64,000 bases of DNA, from contig NZ_FTNC01000001.1 in the NCBI RefSeq assembly GCF_900156285.1, positions 248,001-312,000 of the forward strand, given 5' to 3'. This stretch comes from Halanaerobium kushneri. GTDB taxonomy: Bacteria > Bacillota > Halanaerobiia > Halanaerobiales > Halanaerobiaceae. The notes beneath the pieces were generated by a model. It did not search any database. It was not told the DNA's origin and saw only the letters and a program-made list of their open reading frames with translations. How positions within the stretch are numbered: the stretch's first letter is position 1; each line of letters opens with the position of its first letter. Positions 43,855 through 50,716 of this stretch are shown here, one piece after another. A program made the translations under genes and the position numbers.

Positions 43855-44728
43855 TGTGATCAGCTGCTTTTAAATTTTCAGCTTCTGCTGGCTTTTCTAA
43901 AGTTATCTGGCCCAGCCTGCCATCTCTAAAATCATTAATTATAATTCCTGCTGCCCGGTTGCGATCTACCTTACCACCGGTCATCAAACATCCTCTTTTA
44001 CGGGCAATATCTGCCAAAATATCATAGGGATGAGCTTCTAAATAATCAAGACTGTAAGCATCAAGCAGAATATCCTCATTAATTTCAATAATGAATTTAA
44101 TCAATTTGTAAGCTGCCAGCTCAAAATCAAAAATGTCATTATCCACAGCACCGGTTAGAGCTAACTTATAGGCCTTATCTTCACTACTGAATTTAGGCCA
44201 TAAAATTCCGGGAGTATCAAGCAGGCGCACCTTTTTGCTGACATTGACCCACTGTCTCCCCCTGGTTACACCCGGTTTATTACCAATAGTAGTAATATTA
44301 GAACCGGCTAAAAGATTAATTAAAGCTGATTTTCCGACATTAGGAATTCCAATAATCATTGCTCGCAGACGGCGAGGATTTCTACCTTTTTTAGATAGTT
44401 TTGATGCTATTTGATCATAGGTATTATTTAAAATACTCTTTAATTCACTAACTCCCTCACCAGTTAATGAATTTAATAAAACTGCATCTTCCCCGGTTTG
44501 TTTTTGAAAATAATTGATCCACTTCTGATTATAAGCTGGATCAGCCAGATCTTTTTTGTTTAAAACAGTAACCTTAGCCTGCTCATTAATTAATTTTCTT
44601 AAGTCAGGATTCTGACTGCTAATCGGAACTCGAGCATCAGCAACCTCAATTACAATATCAACTAACTTTAAATCCTCTTTTAATATTCTTTTTGCTTTGG
44701 CCATATGGCCGGGATACCACTGTATCAT
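43844..44728 (-). CDS. rbgA: Ribosome biogenesis GTPase RbgA (YlqF)
   Basis: A 294-residue circularly permuted GTPase needed for late 50S assembly in Bacillus. The N-terminus IQWYPGHMAKAKR is characteristic. Motif order is permuted: NKKDLAD (G4) first, then GIPNVGKSALINLL (G1) and LLDTPGILWP (G3). A C-terminal helical domain ends near GGKVDRNRAAGIIINDFRDG. The longest frame begins at a TTG; the ATG at 44728 lies eight bases after AAGGAG. It follows rplS and its terminator. Confidence 0.96.
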   Translation of the reverse strand: MIQWYPGHMAKAKRILKEDLKLVDIVIEVADARVPISSQNPDLRKLINEQAKVTVLNKKDLADPAYNQKWINYFQKQTGEDAVLLNSLTGEGVSELKSILNNTYDQIASKLSKKGRNPRRLRAMIIGIPNVGKSALINLLAGSNITTIGNKPGVTRGRQWVNVSKKVRLLDTPGILWPKFSSEDKAYKLALTGAVDNDIFDFELAAYKLIKFIIEINEDILLDAYSLDYLEAHPYDILADIARKRGCLMTGGKVDRNRAAGIIINDFRDGRLGQITLEKPAEAENLKAADHNEK

Positions 44729-44779
44729 AATCAAAACTCCTTAAAACTTTTTCTGAATATTTTTTAAGTCCATAAATAT

Positions 44780-44808
44780 TGAAAAAAGGTGGAGAAAACC
44801 CCCACCTT
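44780..44808 (-). terminator. Intrinsic terminator after rplS
   Basis: AAGGTGG and CCACCTT (44786-44792 with 44802-44808) pair over seven bases around a nine-base loop, followed by TTTT on the minus strand. It separates rplS from rbgA. Confidence 0.8.
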
Positions 44809-44815
44809 AAAATAA

Positions 44816-45169
44816 TTATTTTCTTTCTTCTCTTTTTTCTTTAATTCTAGAAGCCTTACCTCTTCTATCCCGCAGATAGTAAAGACGAGATCTTCTAACA
44901 TCACCACGGCGTACCACATTAATAGTATCAAGTTTAGTACTATGTAATGGGAAAGTTCTTTCCACTCCAACACCGTGTGCAATTTTACGAATAGTGAAGG
45001 TTTCGTTTAAACCACCACCATTTCTTCTAATTACAACCCCTTTAAAAGGCTGAAGTCTTTCTTTTCCACCTTCAGAGATTAATACTTTTAGATCTAATGT
45101 ATCGCCAACAGCAAATTCGGGGATATCATTACGAATTTGTTCTTTCTCTATTTCATTGATAATGTTCAT
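44816..45169 (-). CDS. rplS: 50S ribosomal protein L19
   Basis: A 117-residue L19 at the 30S-50S interface. [36 protein letters not shown] and [12 protein letters not shown] are diagnostic, and [20 protein letters not shown] is the conserved basic C-terminal block. Length matches the family (115-118). AGGAGG precedes the ATG. It lies 32 bases after the methyltransferase gene in the rpsP-rimM-trmD-rplS unit. Confidence 0.98.
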   Translation of the reverse strand: MNIINEIEKEQIRNDIPEFAVGDTLDLKVLISEGGKERLQPFKGVVIRRNGGGLNETFTIRKIAHGVGVERTFPLHSTKLDTINVVRRGDVRRSRLYYLRDRRGKASRIKEKREERK

Positions 45170-45201
45170 CTATAAACCTCCTCTCAAAAAATAATTAAAT
45201 T

Positions 45202-45786
45202 TTATGCCTCCCACCAGGGATCAGACAACAGACGATCCATAATAATTGAAGCAGCACTTCTAACTGAAAGATGATTAAAATCTCCTCTACCCCAGATAGG
45301 ATAAAGCACATAATCACAGTCAGCAACCATCTCCTTGGTTAAACCATAACCGGTTCCATAAATAATTAAAAACGGGCGGTCAATTTGCTGTAATTCACTG
45401 CGCATATCTTTATAGGATATTGTATTTGGATATTCACGAGCATCAGTAGCAATCAGCAGAGGCTCCTGCCCTGTTTCTTTTCGGATTTCTTCTTTTACTT
45501 CCTCAAGTTCTGAAGCAATCTCGAGCACCGAAAAAGCCTGATGACGGTTATAAACATAATCAGCACCACGACCACCAGTCCAGTAATCTCTGACTCTTTC
45601 TACCAATTCCTGCTGTGATTTAAGATTATTGATAATATAGTATTTATTGATATCATAGGTTTTTGCAGCTCTTGCTATATCGTGTAGATCATAATTTGTT
45701 ACAGTTGTTGTTATAACTTCACCCAGTTTATTATAAATAGGATTATGGACTAAGCCAAGATAAACATCTGCCTCAATTTTTGCCAT
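45202..45786 (-). CDS. Predicted SPOUT-type RNA methyltransferase (Methyltrn_RNA_4 family)
   Basis: A 194-residue protein of the small SAM-dependent RNA methyltransferase family found between trmD and rplS in Clostridia and Thermotogae. The start [20 protein letters not shown] and the C-terminal knot-type segment [16 protein letters not shown], with [19 protein letters not shown], are typical. The target RNA is not known to me. The longest frame uses a GTG beside the AAAGGG; the ATG at 45786 is nine bases after it. It overlaps the end of trmD, also a SPOUT methyltransferase, by 14 bases. Confidence 0.85.
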   Translation of the reverse strand: MAKIEADVYLGLVHNPIYNKLGEVITTTVTNYDLHDIARAAKTYDINKYYIINNLKSQQELVERVRDYWTGGRGADYVYNRHQAFSVLEIASELEEVKEEIRKETGQEPLLIATDAREYPNTISYKDMRSELQQIDRPFLIIYGTGYGLTKEMVADCDYVLYPIWGRGDFNHLSVRSAASIIMDRLLSDPWWEA

Positions 45787-46531
45787 CAACTTCACCCTTT
45801 AGTTCCAGCTTAATTTCTTTAAGTAATTCTTTTTCTAAATCACTAAGTTTTTTATCTTCCAGTAAATCTTTTCTTCTTAAAAGAGTTCTTTTTAAAGACT
45901 CTTTTTTGCGCCATCGCTCAATTAACTGATGATTACCACTTAGTAATACATCAGGAACCTTGAGGCCATTAAATTCTCGTGGTCTGGTATAATGAGGATG
46001 TTCTAAAAGGCCATTATAAAACGAATCCTTTTTAGAAGAATTTTCATCTCCCAGTACTCCACTCAAAAGTCTGGAAATTGAATCAACAAGAACCATTGCC
46101 GGCAGTTCTCCACCAGTAAGTACATAATCACCGATAGAAATTTCCCGGTCAATAATTGTTTCTCTGACTCGTTCGTCCACACCTTCATAACGGCCACAGA
46201 TTATTGTTAAACCCTGCTCCTGGCTTAGATCCTTAACTAAATCCTGGGTCAATTCTTCACCCTGCGGACTCATTAAAATAGTTTTTGATTTTTGCCCTCT
46301 CTTATCCTGAGTATTCTGCCAGGCCTTGAAGATCGGTTCTGCCTTCATCACCATTCCAGCTCCTCCACCGTATGGTGGCTCATCTGTTGTATGATGTTTA
46401 TCCTCAGCAAAATCACGGATGTTTACTGTTTTTATATCTATCAAATCTTTTTCTCTGGCTCTTTTTAAAATACTCTCACTAAAAGGTCCCGCAAACATTT
46501 CCGGGAAAAGAGTTAAAATATCAAAAAACAT
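45773..46531 (-). CDS. trmD: tRNA (guanine-37-N1)-methyltransferase TrmD
   Basis: A 252-residue SPOUT methyltransferase that makes m1G37 next to the anticodon and so prevents frameshifting. The N-terminal domain begins [46 protein letters not shown] and [15 protein letters not shown] form the trefoil-knot SAM site. [19 protein letters not shown] and [12 protein letters not shown] complete the tRNA-binding part. Length fits the family (about 245). AGGAGC precedes the ATG. It lies 11 bases after rimM. Confidence 0.97.
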   Translation of the reverse strand: MFFDILTLFPEMFAGPFSESILKRAREKDLIDIKTVNIRDFAEDKHHTTDEPPYGGGAGMVMKAEPIFKAWQNTQDKRGQKSKTILMSPQGEELTQDLVKDLSQEQGLTIICGRYEGVDERVRETIIDREISIGDYVLTGGELPAMVLVDSISRLLSGVLGDENSSKKDSFYNGLLEHPHYTRPREFNGLKVPDVLLSGNHQLIERWRKKESLKRTLLRRKDLLEDKKLSDLEKELLKEIKLELKGEVDGKN

Positions 46532-46542
46532 AAATTCAGCTC

Positions 46543-47055
46543 CTAAAGATCTAAGATCCCCGGGATAGGATCAACAATAATTTTTTTGTTTTCAAGATCA
46601 ATTTCTAAAATCATTTCCCGACTGGCAGGCAGCATATATTCTTTATCCTTGCCTTTGACCAAAAAAATATCTGTGCCTGAAGTGTCAATAACATCTATTA
46701 ATTTTCCCAGATAGCTGCCGGATGCAAGATAGACCTCACAGTCTATTAAATCATCGACATAAAAGTTATCTTCTGGAAGTAAATATTTTTCAGACTCATC
46801 AATTAAAACCTGATAATTTTTAAGTTCTTCTGCTTCATTAATTGAATTAATGTCAAAAAACTTTATTATTACAAATTGTTTATGGAAACGAATATACTCT
46901 ATCTCCAGTTCCTTAAGCTCATCTCCTCTTTTAAGATAGACTGTATCTAAATCAAAGAATCGCTCCGGAATGTCGGTGGTTGCCTTAACCCTAACTTCTC
47001 CTTTATTTCCCTGGAAACGAGTAATTATTCCAATTACTAAGTAATTATCACTCAA
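46543..47055 (-). CDS. rimM: 16S rRNA processing protein RimM
   Basis: A 170-residue 30S maturation factor that binds S19 and helps fold the 16S 3' domain. The N-terminal beta-barrel has [21 protein letters not shown] and the C-terminal PRC-barrel has [17 protein letters not shown] with [16 protein letters not shown]. Start is a TTG five bases after GGTGA, with no better ATG near. It lies 21 bases after khpA in the usual rpsP-khpA-rimM-trmD order. The Bacillus gene ylqD is absent between khpA and rimM. Confidence 0.95.
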   Translation of the reverse strand: MSDNYLVIGIITRFQGNKGEVRVKATTDIPERFFDLDTVYLKRGDELKELEIEYIRFHKQFVIIKFFDINSINEAEELKNYQVLIDESEKYLLPEDNFYVDDLIDCEVYLASGSYLGKLIDVIDTSGTDIFLVKGKDKEYMLPASREMILEIDLENKKIIVDPIPGILDL

Positions 47056-47076
47056 TTATTTCACCAGCCTGAAAAA

Positions 47077-47304
47077 TTATTTAATATCAACCCTTACTTT
47101 TGTTCCTTCTTTAGCAGCTGCAGCATTAACAACGGTTCTAATTGCTTTTGCAATTCGGCCTCTCTTACCAATGACCTTACCCATATCTTCATCTGCAACC
47201 GAAAGCTCAATTGTTATCGAATTGTTATCTTCAACCCTGTTAACTGAGACTTCAGAAGGATTGTCTACTATGGATTCGGCAATAAATTTTATCAATTCTT
47301 CCAT
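47077..47304 (-). CDS. khpA: KH-domain RNA-binding protein KhpA (YlqC)
   Basis: A 75-residue single KH-domain protein. LIKFIAESIVDNPSEVSV and the GKVIGKRGRIAKAIRTVV helix-loop with the GxxG motif (GKRG) are clear, and VRVDIK ends the fold. In other Firmicutes KhpA pairs with KhpB (Jag) as a broad RNA-binding dimer affecting cell-wall growth and division. An AAAGGAGG site precedes the ATG. It is located between rpsP and rimM as in Bacillus. Confidence 0.95.
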   Translation of the reverse strand: MEELIKFIAESIVDNPSEVSVNRVEDNNSITIELSVADEDMGKVIGKRGRIAKAIRTVVNAAAAKEGTKVRVDIK

Positions 47305-47323
47305 GGAGAAAACCTCCTTTTAA

Positions 47324-47587
47324 TTACTCATTACCGTGGTACTTAGCCATAACACCTGACTTCTTTAATAAAGTCTTAACTGTATCTGAAGGCTTTGCAC
47401 CATTATTTAACCACTTGAGTGCTTTTTCTTCATCAATATTATATGTTTCTGGTTCAGTTGTAGGGTCATAGAAACCTAATTCCTCAACAAAGTATCCCTG
47501 AGGAGCTCTCTTGGAATCAGAAACAATAACTCTGTATGATGCATTACGCTTACTTCCCATTCTTTTTAAACGAATCTTAACTGCCAT
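47324..47587 (-). CDS. rpsP: 30S ribosomal protein S16
   Basis: An 87-residue S16. VKIRLKRMGSKRNASYRVIV, SKRAPQGYFVEELGFYDP and ALKWLNNGAKPSDTVKTLL are diagnostic. S16 stabilises the 5' domain of 16S rRNA. GGAGGGAGGTG precedes the ATG. It heads the ribosomal and tRNA-modification part of the operon, 49 bases after ffh with no obvious terminator between. Confidence 0.98.
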   Translation of the reverse strand: MAVKIRLKRMGSKRNASYRVIVSDSKRAPQGYFVEELGFYDPTTEPETYNIDEEKALKWLNNGAKPSDTVKTLLKKSGVMAKYHGNE

Positions 47588-47636
47588 CTATCAAACACCT
47601 CCCTCCGTTAATAATAAAAATTACAAGTCTATTTAT

Positions 47637-48977
47637 TTAATTGAAAAATGGCAGATTGAAACCTCCACCTTTTTTCATTTTACCGCTGTTTAACTGCTTC
47701 ATCATTTTTTTAGTCTGTCTAAACTGTTTTAAAAGACGATTTACTTCCTGAATACTGGTTCCACTACCCTGAGCAATACGCTTACGGCGTGAACCATTAA
47801 TGACTTCAGGGTCTCTTCTTTCTTCTGGTGTCATTGATGAAATTATTGCTTCAATATAATCAAGCTGTTTATCATCAACCTGCATATTTTTAAGCTGTTT
47901 GGCTCCACCTAAACCGGGAATCATTCCCAGAATTTCATCCATCGGCCCCATATTTCTCACCTGGTCCATCTGCTCCATAAAATCTTCTAAAGTGAATTCA
48001 TTTTTTCTGAGCTTCTCTTCCAGTGCCTGAGCCTTTTCCTTATCAATGCTCTTTTCTGCCTTTTCGATTAAACTTAAAACATCTCCCATTCCCAGAATAC
48101 GTGATGCCATCCGATCTGGATGAAAAGTTTCTAAATCAGCAAGTTTTTCGCCTGTACCAGCAAATTTTATTGGTTTACCTGTGACTGCCTTAATAGATAA
48201 AGCAGCACCACCACGGGCATCACCATCCATTTTGGTTAGAACTATTCCATCTACGTCAAGGCGCTGATCAAAGTTTTTAGCTACATTTACAGCATCCTGA
48301 CCTGTCATTGCATCTACAACAAGTAGAATTTCATCCGGTTCAACTGTAGACTTAATAGACTCCAATTCTTCCATCATATCCTGATCAATATGCAGACGTC
48401 CTGCTGTATCAAGAATAATAGTATCACAGTTGTGAGAAGAAGCATAGTTAATACTTCCCTTTGCAATATCAATCGGATCACTGTCTTCTCCCATCGAAAA
48501 TACGGGTAAATCAAGTCTTTCTCCCAGAACCTGAAGCTGTCTGATAGCAGCAGGCCGGTAAACATCTGCAGCAACTAATAAAGGACTCTTACCATCCTTT
48601 GATAATTTACGGGCCAGTTTACCAGCACTGGTAGTTTTACCTGAACCCTGAAGACCAACCATCATAATAATTGTAGGGGGTTCAGGTGCAATAGCAATAT
48701 CTTCTTTACTGCCACCCATTAGTTCCTGCATTTCTTCATTAACAATCTTAATAACATGCTGTCCAGGAGTTAAACTATCCATAACTTCCTTACCAACAGC
48801 TCTCTCTTCAATTTTAGAAATAAAGTTTTTTACAACTTTATAATTAACATCTGCTTCCAAGAGGGCCATCTTAACCTCTTTTAGAGCAGTCTTAACATCT
48901 TTTTCTGTCAGTTTACCCTTTCCTCTTAACTTATCAAAGGTATCCTGCAGTTTTTCAGCGAGATTTGAAAAAATCAT
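47637..48977 (-). CDS. ffh: Signal recognition particle protein Ffh
   Basis: A 446-residue SRP54 homologue that with 4.5S/6S RNA captures signal sequences and docks on FtsY. NG domain: LREVKMALLEADVNYKVVKN-type N block, G1 GLQGSGKTTSAGKLAR, DTAGRLH, TKMDGDARGGAALS and GTGEKLADLETFHPDR. The C-terminal M domain (about 300-440) starts LEDFMEQMDQVRNMGPM and contains the RNA-binding RRKRIAQGSGTSIQEVN. Length equals Bacillus Ffh. AGGAGG precedes the ATG. It is 12 bases after ylxM and shares its promoter. Confidence 0.98.
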   Translation of the reverse strand: MIFSNLAEKLQDTFDKLRGKGKLTEKDVKTALKEVKMALLEADVNYKVVKNFISKIEERAVGKEVMDSLTPGQHVIKIVNEEMQELMGGSKEDIAIAPEPPTIIMMVGLQGSGKTTSAGKLARKLSKDGKSPLLVAADVYRPAAIRQLQVLGERLDLPVFSMGEDSDPIDIAKGSINYASSHNCDTIILDTAGRLHIDQDMMEELESIKSTVEPDEILLVVDAMTGQDAVNVAKNFDQRLDVDGIVLTKMDGDARGGAALSIKAVTGKPIKFAGTGEKLADLETFHPDRMASRILGMGDVLSLIEKAEKSIDKEKAQALEEKLRKNEFTLEDFMEQMDQVRNMGPMDEILGMIPGLGGAKQLKNMQVDDKQLDYIEAIISSMTPEERRDPEVINGSRRKRIAQGSGTSIQEVNRLLKQFRQTKKMMKQLNSGKMKKGGGFNLPFFN

Positions 48978-48989
48978 ATTTTACCTCCT

Positions 48990-49334
48990 CTAGAGGATCG
49001 ATTTAATCGATTCCAGTTTTTTGCGCAGATCCTGATTCTGGTCTGCAGCTAAAATACCCTTAGCCGTCATCATCTCTTCTAAATCATTTATATTTGTTCT
49101 GATCTTATTATATTTTTTTAAAAGCCCGAGCTTGGCTTCATAATCTTCCAGGCTCTCCTCACTTCTATGTAGATGGTCATAAACTCCCTGACGACTGATC
49201 CCTATATTATCAGCAATCTCAGAAAGAGATAAATCATTATAGAAGTAGCTTTTAATAATCTTTTGCTGCTTTTCTGTCAGCAAAGAGCCGTAAAAGTCAA
49301 ATAACATTGTAATTTTAATTGTTTTCTTTAGCAA
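48990..49334 (-). CDS. ylxM: YlxM/p13-family SRP-associated helix-turn-helix protein
   Basis: A 114-residue protein of the UPF0122/YlxM family, always next to ffh in Firmicutes. The streptococcal member helps SRP-FtsY targeting. FDFYGSLLTEKQQKIIKSYF and LSLSEIADNIGISRQGVYDH form a sigma-like helix-turn-helix. The longest frame runs upstream into the promoter, so it is not used. The TTG at 49334 lies six bases after AGGTG and gives MLKKTIKITMLFDFY, which lines up with Bacillus MSLEKTTRMNYLFDFY. The ATG at 49307 has no ribosome-binding site. The chosen start sits at the end of a hairpin and T-run. Confidence 0.92.
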   Translation of the reverse strand: MLKKTIKITMLFDFYGSLLTEKQQKIIKSYFYNDLSLSEIADNIGISRQGVYDHLHRSEESLEDYEAKLGLLKKYNKIRTNINDLEEMMTAKGILAADQNQDLRKKLESIKSIL

Positions 49335-49374
49335 AAAAATCACCTGTAAAGTTAATTTACTTAACACAGGTGAT
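49332..49374 (-). terminator. Terminator-like hairpin covering the ylxM ribosome-binding site
   Basis: ATCACCTGT (49366-49374 on the minus strand) pairs with ACAGGTGAT (49339-49347), with an inner GTTAA/TTAAC pair, and TTTTTTT follows. The 3' arm contains the AGGTGAT ribosome-binding site of ylxM. Read-through RNA from ftsY would be terminated or have this site masked. Confidence 0.7.
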
Positions 49375-49403
49375 AGTATATGATATTTTGGAGCTTTTGT
49401 CAA
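49375..49403 (-). promoter_or_regulatory. Near-consensus sigma-A promoter of ylxM-ffh
   Basis: TTGACA, a 17-base spacer and TATACT on the minus strand. Only one hexamer base departs from consensus. Predicted start points (about 49367-49371) lie inside the 5' arm of the hairpin at 49332-49374, so most of that arm is missing from RNA made here. Confidence 0.85.
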
Positions 49404-49734
49404 GCTAAAATTTCAAAACATCCTTAAATTTTTTAATAGGTTAAGATTGAGCCCAGAAAAAATTATCTAAATCTCCAAATTAACTTTTTTGTAGCACTAA
49501 AAATTTATATTCATTTAAAATCAGACTACCTTCTTGATCAGCACCTCCTGTGCTGCATTCAGCTACAAACCTCCTGTTTGTAGGTCTGATTTTAAATAAA
49601 TACTCATTAAGTACTACAATAAAAAGTTACTAAGTCAAGTTTATCTAATTTTTTCTGGGCTCAATCTACTCTTTAATTAAATTTTTAATTAAGTTTTGAA
49701 ATTTTAAGCTTGCAAAACTCTCTTTTTAAATATC
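49382..49734. repeat. Imperfect palindrome of about 350 bp between ftsY and ylxM
   Basis: Nothing codes in this gap. The core 49444-49667 (224 bp) has arms that begin identically for 22 bases (AGATTGAGCCCAGAAAAA followed by ATTA) and stay roughly 75-80 percent alike down to a centre with two small hairpins. Outside it the similarity continues: AAAATTTCAAAAC occurs in both arms, then AAGCT-like and GATATTT ends (49382-49388 with 49728-49734). No convincing target duplication and no transposase is seen. It could be a MITE-type element, a fold-back relic of an insertion sequence, or the gene of a long-hairpin RNA. Confidence 0.75.
49539..49583 (-). other. Twin stem-loops with identical AGGAG loops at the centre of the palindrome
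   Basis: On the minus strand CTACAAAC-AGGAG-GTTTGTAG (49563-49583) and CAGCAC-AGGAG-GTGCTG (49539-49555) are perfect stems of eight and six bp with the same five-base loop closed by C-G. AGGAG resembles both a ribosome-binding site and the GGA core of CsrA sites. On the plus strand the loops read CTCCT. Confidence 0.6.
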
Positions 49735-49792
49735 TGGAGGAGAAAGTCAGGCAGATATTTTATTTCTCTAATACTCTAAATAACTGACCTAT

Positions 49793-50716
49793 CTAATCTT
49801 CACTGCTGAAAAGTGCCTCTATAAATTCTTCTGGATCAAAGTTCTGCAGGTCTTCTGCTGCCTCTCCAACTCCAATCAGTTTAATTGGAATATCCAGTTC
49901 ATTTTTAACTGCAATTACAATACCACCCTTGGCAGTTCCATCAAGTTTGGTTAGAGCAACCCCATCAACTTCTACAGCATCATTAAATAATTTAGCCTGA
50001 GAAATAGCATTCTGGCCGGTTGTTGCATCTAATACCAGCAGAACTTCAACTCCAGCATTTATTTCTGCTGCCTCTCTATCGATTACTCTTTTAACTTTTT
50101 TGAGCTCTTCCATTAAGTTAGTCTGGGTGTGCAGTCGGCCGGCTGTATCGACAATTAAAAGATCTACTTCTTTAGCTCTGGCAGACTGGACAGCATCATA
50201 AGCAACTGCTGCTGCATCAGAACCTTCCTGCTGAGCAATCACATTAACTCCCAGACGGTCTCCCCAGATCTGGAGCTGTTCAATTGCACCCGCTCTAAAG
50301 GTATCACCTGCTGCCAGCATTACCTTTTTACCCTCTTCTTTATGCCGGCCCGCAATTTTAGCAATTGTAGTAGTTTTTCCGGCACCATTAACACCGACTA
50401 CCATGATAATATTAAGATCTTTATCGAATTTAAAGCCGCCTTCGTCATTCTGCAGCAGACTCTGCAGTTCTTTTTGAAAATAATCCATTAGTTCTTCTGG
50501 TTCAGTAATTTCTTCTTCTTCTACATTTTCTTTTAATTTTTCAATTAAGGTAAAAGTGGTTTTAACACCTACATCTGCCTGAATTAAAACCTCTTCCAAC
50601 TCTTCAAATAGTTCATCATCAATATTTGTTCTGCCGGTAAAAATATTTGTTACCTGATTTACAAAACTTTCCTTTGTTTTTTTAAGCCCATCCTTTAATC
50701 TCTGTAAAAATCCCAC
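49793..50716 (-). CDS. ftsY: Signal recognition particle receptor FtsY
   Basis: A 307-residue SRP receptor GTPase at the inner face of the cytoplasmic membrane. The A domain is very short, with only an amphipathic start GFLQRLKDGLKKTKESF. The NG domain shows VVGVNGAGKTTTIAKIA (G1), DTFRAGAIEQL, VDTAGRLHTQTNLM (G3), TKLDGTAKGGI (G4) and GVGEAAEDLQNFDPEEF. Start is a GTG eight bases after AAGGAGG; that site overlaps the end of smc. The pair smc-ftsY is standard. A 458-base gap with a palindrome follows before ylxM. Confidence 0.98.
   Translation of the reverse strand: MGFLQRLKDGLKKTKESFVNQVTNIFTGRTNIDDELFEELEEVLIQADVGVKTTFTLIEKLKENVEEEEITEPEELMDYFQKELQSLLQNDEGGFKFDKDLNIIMVVGVNGAGKTTTIAKIAGRHKEEGKKVMLAAGDTFRAGAIEQLQIWGDRLGVNVIAQQEGSDAAAVAYDAVQSARAKEVDLLIVDTAGRLHTQTNLMEELKKVKRVIDREAAEINAGVEVLLVLDATTGQNAISQAKLFNDAVEVDGVALTKLDGTAKGGIVIAVKNELDIPIKLIGVGEAAEDLQNFDPEEFIEALFSSED

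Noticed and set aside
44764-44982. A 72-codon minus-strand frame overlapping rplS
   Set aside because: It lies in another frame across the end of L19 and the terminator, has no homology that I recognise, and L19 is certain.
49444-49667. Intact insertion sequence between ftsY and ylxM
   Set aside because: There are inverted arms but no transposase frame and no clear target-site duplication; only an element-like palindrome can be claimed.
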